Below are positions 60,351 to 64,000 of a stretch of DNA of 64,000 bases, one piece after another. Positions within the stretch are counted from its first letter, which is position 1. The number at the start of each line of letters is the position of its first letter. The stretch covers positions 124,001 through 188,000 of the forward strand of contig CALEYL010000072.1 in the NCBI GenBank assembly GCA_937926205.1, read 5' to 3'. The translations under genes were made by a program, and so were the position numbers. The notes beneath the pieces are model-generated. The model had not been told where the DNA came from. It saw nothing but the letters and a program-made list of their open reading frames with translations, and did not search any database. Source of the stretch: an uncultured Saprospiraceae bacterium (lineage in GTDB: Bacteria > Bacteroidota > Bacteroidia > Chitinophagales > Saprospiraceae).

Positions 60351-63300
60351 CTACCTCCCGACCGCCTTTCCCACATACCGCCGACCCACAGCGTCTGTTA
60401 CTTCCACAATCAATAGTCCTCCAACCGATTGTCCACGTTGGTAAACCACCTGATTTTCCCAAACCAGACCGGATGTCCATAAGGACTGACCGAGGAGATT
60501 CCTAATCACCATCTGGCATGGCTTTTGCAACCCATCAAGCGGCACCCAAAAATGGCCTTCAAACGGATTAGGGTACAAGAGCAATGGCTCCGGATTCGTT
60601 TCCTCCAGATGGTTTAGAACATTGCTGGCACCTGGAGTTGGGAATAAAAATGCCGTTTCAGGGCCGCCATCGGGGTACCTGCCCCAGGTCACGTCTTCGT
60701 CCTGCGGACCGAATACAAGGCTTTCTATCATTTCGTATCCATCGGATACCCGTTGGAAAATGCCCAGTTCTTCGCCCGAAGCGCCCAGTTTGAACCCGGT
60801 ATGGAGCAAGCCCTGGTTGTTTTGCTCGTCGGCCCAAAGCAGCAGGAAGTTGCCCGGAGGAATGGTCGTTCGTTCGGGCGTATGCAGGGGTACCTGCCAT
60901 TTAGTGGGCAAGTCGAAATTATCTGAAAAATACAAACCGCCAATGTCGAGGGAATCAGCCGTGGCATTGTACAACTCAAACCAATCATCGAACTCCCCGT
61001 ATTCATCGGCTAAAGTTTCCGCATTGGCGGCCAACAACTCGTTGATGTACAAGCCCGAACGATCTGGTCTCAGGCTATTGGAGGTACCTGGTGTGCCTGC
61101 TAAAACGTAGCTTTCCCGCCAATCGGATACCTGATTTCCCTCTTTTTGCTGGTCTAATTCCACTGTTGCGCCAAGCCCGTCTGCCAGGGGTGGCCAGGGT
61201 TGGAAATCGGCATAACGCATGCTGTGAACCAGGCTTCCACCGGAATCATACAAGGCAATTTTTCCAGCCTTATTGTTCATTTCAACATGCAGATTTCCAA
61301 GGTAGTTGGTCACGTCGGGATGCTGGGTTTTAAACAACGCTGTGTCTTCACAAATGACGAGATAGTCTCCCGCCGCTATAAGGGTATTCAAGGGCAGGAC
61401 AAACTCATAGCTGCCATGTGCAAGCGTCCACTGGCTCAGGTCAACTGCCCCGGTGCTGCGGTTGTGCAACTCTACCCAGTCGCCCGTTGGCCGGTTGGCC
61501 GGTGGGTGGTAATTCAGCTCATTGATGTGTACCGTCAACCCGGAAGGCCCGGTGTGGGTGTAATAAGCACCCATGTCGGCGCGGCTGCCATCAGGATCGT
61601 TGGGTGAAAACGGGTCGCCGGAATTGATACCCGGCGAAGCAGGCTGCAATTCAAAATTGCCGGTTGTGGGATGCACCAATTCCGGATCAGCATGAAGGTT
61701 GCCTGCGCCTGGAATTACTTCGCGGTCAGAAAGTGAATAGCTTACTTCCACTGAAGAGGCGTCATCCACCAATACTGAAGCCGTAACGGAGGCCGTCATG
61801 ATGGTGTTTTTGACATAAGCCGTGCCACCGCCACGCAGGGTGCTTTTTTCATAACAGGCCACGGCATGATTGTTTCCATAAAACGTATTCTGATCAAGAT
61901 AAGCTGTTGCCAGACTGTCCTTGACCGCTACGCCCAGGTCGCAGTCGTAAATCACATTGCGGAAAATCAGGGCATCGGACTGCGAACCAATTGAAACGCC
62001 TTTGTCGGTGCAGTCGTGGATGTGGTTGTATTCTATCCGGTTGTTGACCGCATAAATGCCAAGGTCAATGCCATCGCAATTGCTGCCCAAAAAGCCATAA
62101 ATGTGGTTGTAGCGAATCAATCCATTACTAATGCTTTTCAGGTCTATGGCGTCGGTGTCAGGGGCGCGGTTGCCCTGAAAAGTGCAGTATTCCACCACCG
62201 GCCCGGCCATCTGATAAAGACTGATGAAACCGTTGCAGGCATTGAACGTATGGAAATTGGAATGGCCGATATAGGCGTTGCCTCCTTTTGCATAGAAGGG
62301 TTGCCCGCCTCCCGAAATCTTGGTGTGTTCTATGTGAACGGGGCTGTCGTAAGCTGAAATGGTCGCAAAATGCAAAGCGCGGTTGGTGCCGGTACTGCCC
62401 CCGGTAATGTTGGTATGGCGGATTAAAATAGAATCGCCCGCCTGTATGGCGATTATAGATCCCCAAAGTCCGGTCGGATTGAAAAATGGCTTTCGGGCTG
62501 CCGGTTCGGGGTCCGGACGAACAACAATTTTCTGTGTGGCCGTGCCTTCCATATGCAATCCCCCCTCCACGGTAATGGATACCTGGTCGGTCATTTTGAT
62601 CTCCACACCTGCCTCAACAGTAAGCCGGGCGCCCGGTTTCACCACAATGTCGTGAAGCCCGTACCAGGGGGAAAGCGCAGCACTCAATGTGGTATCTGTT
62701 TCAATCAAGGGAGGAATGATGCTGATGCCGACGGGCTCAAATACCGCAACAAATGAAGTGTCTCCTGTTGGCGCCAGCGTTGTTTCCCGGGAGACGCTGT
62801 TCAGTCCCTGCCATTCCACAAAGCGGTGTCCTGGTTCGGGAATGGCCATGAGTGAAATGCCCGCGTTTTTAAAAAATGGCCCCTGCATCAGGGTATCGGC
62901 AAACAATACTCCGCTGAGTTTTACTTTCCCGCCACCAACGATCCGCATCGTTATCAGGGCACTATCAGGGAGGCTTGTTTCGGCCATCAGGTGTTGCCGA
63001 AGGTAATGGGGGCGGTTTTGCAAAAAAGTTTTGATGAAGTTGATGTTGCCTTGCCACACGGCCATCGAAATGGGGGAATTCCATCGGGCAATATGGCGGG
63101 GCATCTGCAATTCCAGATGGGTTTTCAGGCTGTCTACCACAGGCAGCGTCACCGATGGCTGGTAAATGGTGTTCAGGTAAGCGGCAAAGCGTTGGACAAA
63201 TTCATCCCGGAACCCGGAATTTCTTAGCAGATTGCTGAGCATAAAAGTTGACCATTCGGGGAGATCGCCGACCTGTCCTGTCAGCCTGGCCAGGGTGTTT

Positions 63301-64000
63301 TCCTGGTAGTTGTCCCCGCTCAGTTGTCCGAAAGCGTGTTCCATGTCTGCAATGATCCAGCGCCATTGGCTTTTCGTATCCCGATCGCGCCAGTACCGGT
63401 TGTTGTAGTCAGCGATGCGATAACCAATGAAAATCCGGTGTATGGCGTAATTGATGAACTCGTTCAGGTCAATTCTGGATGCCACATGAGCATAATGGGT
63501 GGCATCTTCCAAATCGTGGTTCAGGATGTATTGTTTGAGATCGACAAAATCATGCGAATCGCCTGCAACTACCTGGAGGCTGTCCTCAAGGTAATCAAGA
63601 TTGGCGGCGTTGATCCAGTGGTTGGCTGCGATGTATTGCTCATCCAGGCGCTCCCGGATTTCATAAATCCCGTGGTATTCCCCGTTGACGAAAACCACGC
63701 AGGGTTTGTATGCCTGATGGTCGAGGTCCATTTTATTTTTCATCAAACCAACCGCCAGCCCATCCCGAAAATAGGCCAGGTTGTAGTCGTTTCCGCCATT
63801 GCGCAGCAAAAAGGACGAAAAAGTGGAAATGGGTTTGTCTTCAAACAGTTGGTACCGGAGCACGTCGTCGCCATATTTAGGTTTAAACCGAACGGAAATG
63901 GGCCTTTGCGGCAAATTGTAAATCGTGGTGCCAAAAATTTGCAATCCAACCCTGGCCTGAAAAGCACGCTCGCCGCTGGGTTCAAAATATTCAATCGTCG
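60351..64000 (-). CDS. CotH-domain surface protein with beta-helix, lamin-tail and T9SS sorting domains, N-terminus cut by window edge
   Basis: The frame stays open to the right edge, so the N-terminus is missing; 1215 residues are visible. In order of translation: a CotH kinase-like domain (GEYHGIYEIRERLDEQ, then WRWIIADMEHAFG with an acidic pair), a right-handed beta-helix with repeated short strands (PbH1-like, about residues 480-750), two lamin-tail-like domains (INELNYHPP; INELLAANAETLADEYGEFDDWFEL, in part) and a C-terminal T9SS sorting domain (LLLYPNPFEGHF). It is probably a secreted or surface-anchored protein; a kinase activity is unproven. Confidence 0.9.
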   Translation of the reverse strand, partial: TIEYFEPSGERAFQARVGLQIFGTTIYNLPQRPISVRFKPKYGDDVLRYQLFEDKPISTFSSFLLRNGGNDYNLAYFRDGLAVGLMKNKMDLDHQAYKPCVVFVNGEYHGIYEIRERLDEQYIAANHWINAANLDYLEDSLQVVAGDSHDFVDLKQYILNHDLEDATHYAHVASRIDLNEFINYAIHRIFIGYRIADYNNRYWRDRDTKSQWRWIIADMEHAFGQLSGDNYQENTLARLTGQVGDLPEWSTFMLSNLLRNSGFRDEFVQRFAAYLNTIYQPSVTLPVVDSLKTHLELQMPRHIARWNSPISMAVWQGNINFIKTFLQNRPHYLRQHLMAETSLPDSALITMRIVGGGKVKLSGVLFADTLMQGPFFKNAGISLMAIPEPGHRFVEWQGLNSVSRETTLAPTGDTSFVAVFEPVGISIIPPLIETDTTLSAALSPWYGLHDIVVKPGARLTVEAGVEIKMTDQVSITVEGGLHMEGTATQKIVVRPDPEPAARKPFFNPTGLWGSIIAIQAGDSILIRHTNITGGSTGTNRALHFATISAYDSPVHIEHTKISGGGQPFYAKGGNAYIGHSNFHTFNACNGFISLYQMAGPVVEYCTFQGNRAPDTDAIDLKSISNGLIRYNHIYGFLGSNCDGIDLGIYAVNNRIEYNHIHDCTDKGVSIGSQSDALIFRNVIYDCDLGVAVKDSLATAYLDQNTFYGNNHAVACYEKSTLRGGGTAYVKNTIMTASVTASVLVDDASSVEVSYSLSDREVIPGAGNLHADPELVHPTTGNFELQPASPGINSGDPFSPNDPDGSRADMGAYYTHTGPSGLTVHINELNYHPPANRPTGDWVELHNRSTGAVDLSQWTLAHGSYEFVLPLNTLIAAGDYLVICEDTALFKTQHPDVTNYLGNLHVEMNNKAGKIALYDSGGSLVHSMRYADFQPWPPLADGLGATVELDQQKEGNQVSDWRESYVLAGTPGTSNSLRPDRSGLYINELLAANAETLADEYGEFDDWFELYNATADSLDIGGLYFSDNFDLPTKWQVPLHTPERTTIPPGNFLLLWADEQNNQGLLHTGFKLGASGEELGIFQRVSDGYEMIESLVFGPQDEDVTWGRYPDGGPETAFLFPTPGASNVLNHLEETNPEPLLLYPNPFEGHFWVPLDGLQKPCQMVIRNLLGQSLWTSGLVWENQVVYQRGQSVGGLLIVEVTDAVGRRYVGKAVGR

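Noticed and set aside
1..64000. tRNA, rRNA, CRISPR arrays and prophage or conjugation genes
   Set aside because: I looked through the intergenic gaps and gene content and found no tRNA-like TPsiC arm, repeat-spacer pattern, integrase or phage gene that I could support; short RNAs may still be missed without a search tool.

Overview
The window looks like a chromosomal segment of a member of the Bacteroidota, most likely a Saprospiraceae-like lineage. Support comes from several Bacteroidota promoters of the TAnnTTTG (-7) type, lineage families such as DUF4270 and DUF4290, a fused CcoN-CcoO oxidase subunit, a CarB without its C-terminal regulatory domain, and two very large secreted proteins ending in type IX secretion (T9SS) sorting domains. 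The giant protein combines HYR/Ig-like repeats, dockerin-like and cohesin-like modules, an architecture often seen in Saprospiraceae. The lineage is inferred, not proven. No tRNA, rRNA, CRISPR array, prophage or intact insertion sequence was recognised.

Left part (1-15.3 kb): an arginase-fold protein without recognisable metal ligands (cut by the left edge), gpmI, a small lipoprotein, tgt and rodA on the minus strand, then the threonine operon thrA-thrB-thrC. Two parS-like palindromes lie in the 3' end of thrC and just after it, which suggests a position near the replication origin. An M1 peptidase, a mevalonate-pathway decarboxylase and a rhodanese lipoprotein follow. Behind the rhodanese gene lies the C-terminal stump of an alpha-oxoamine synthase.

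Respiratory block (15.4-25.3 kb): an uncharacterised helical protein with a structured leader, an Rrf2-type regulator with three cysteines, and a complete cbb3 oxidase set (ccoI, ccoS, ccoNO fusion, ccoQ, mono-heme ccoP, ccoG, fixH, a SafE-like membrane protein). A 30-bp operator-like sequence is repeated identically before the uncharacterised gene and before the regulator gene, at the same distance from each -7 box. A degenerate third copy precedes ccoI.

Middle (25.3-47 kb): an MFS transporter, a sugar-lactone oxidase, hisG-hisD, a flavin monooxygenase coupled to a LysE-type exporter, xthA, then housekeeping genes: panC, a one-domain glycogen-synthase-like protein, a DUF4270 lipoprotein, glmS, DUF4290, murA (catalytic Cys replaced by Asp), panD, an unknown gene, scpA, carB and a beta-CASP metallo-hydrolase.

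Right part (47-64 kb): a 2428-residue T9SS surface protein, a 143-bp MITE-like inverted-repeat element, a compact minus-strand cluster (DUF2807 protein, membrane-anchored AraC regulator, flippase-like membrane protein, DUF3108, DUF4230), ruvC, and a CotH/beta-helix/lamin-tail T9SS protein cut by the right edge.
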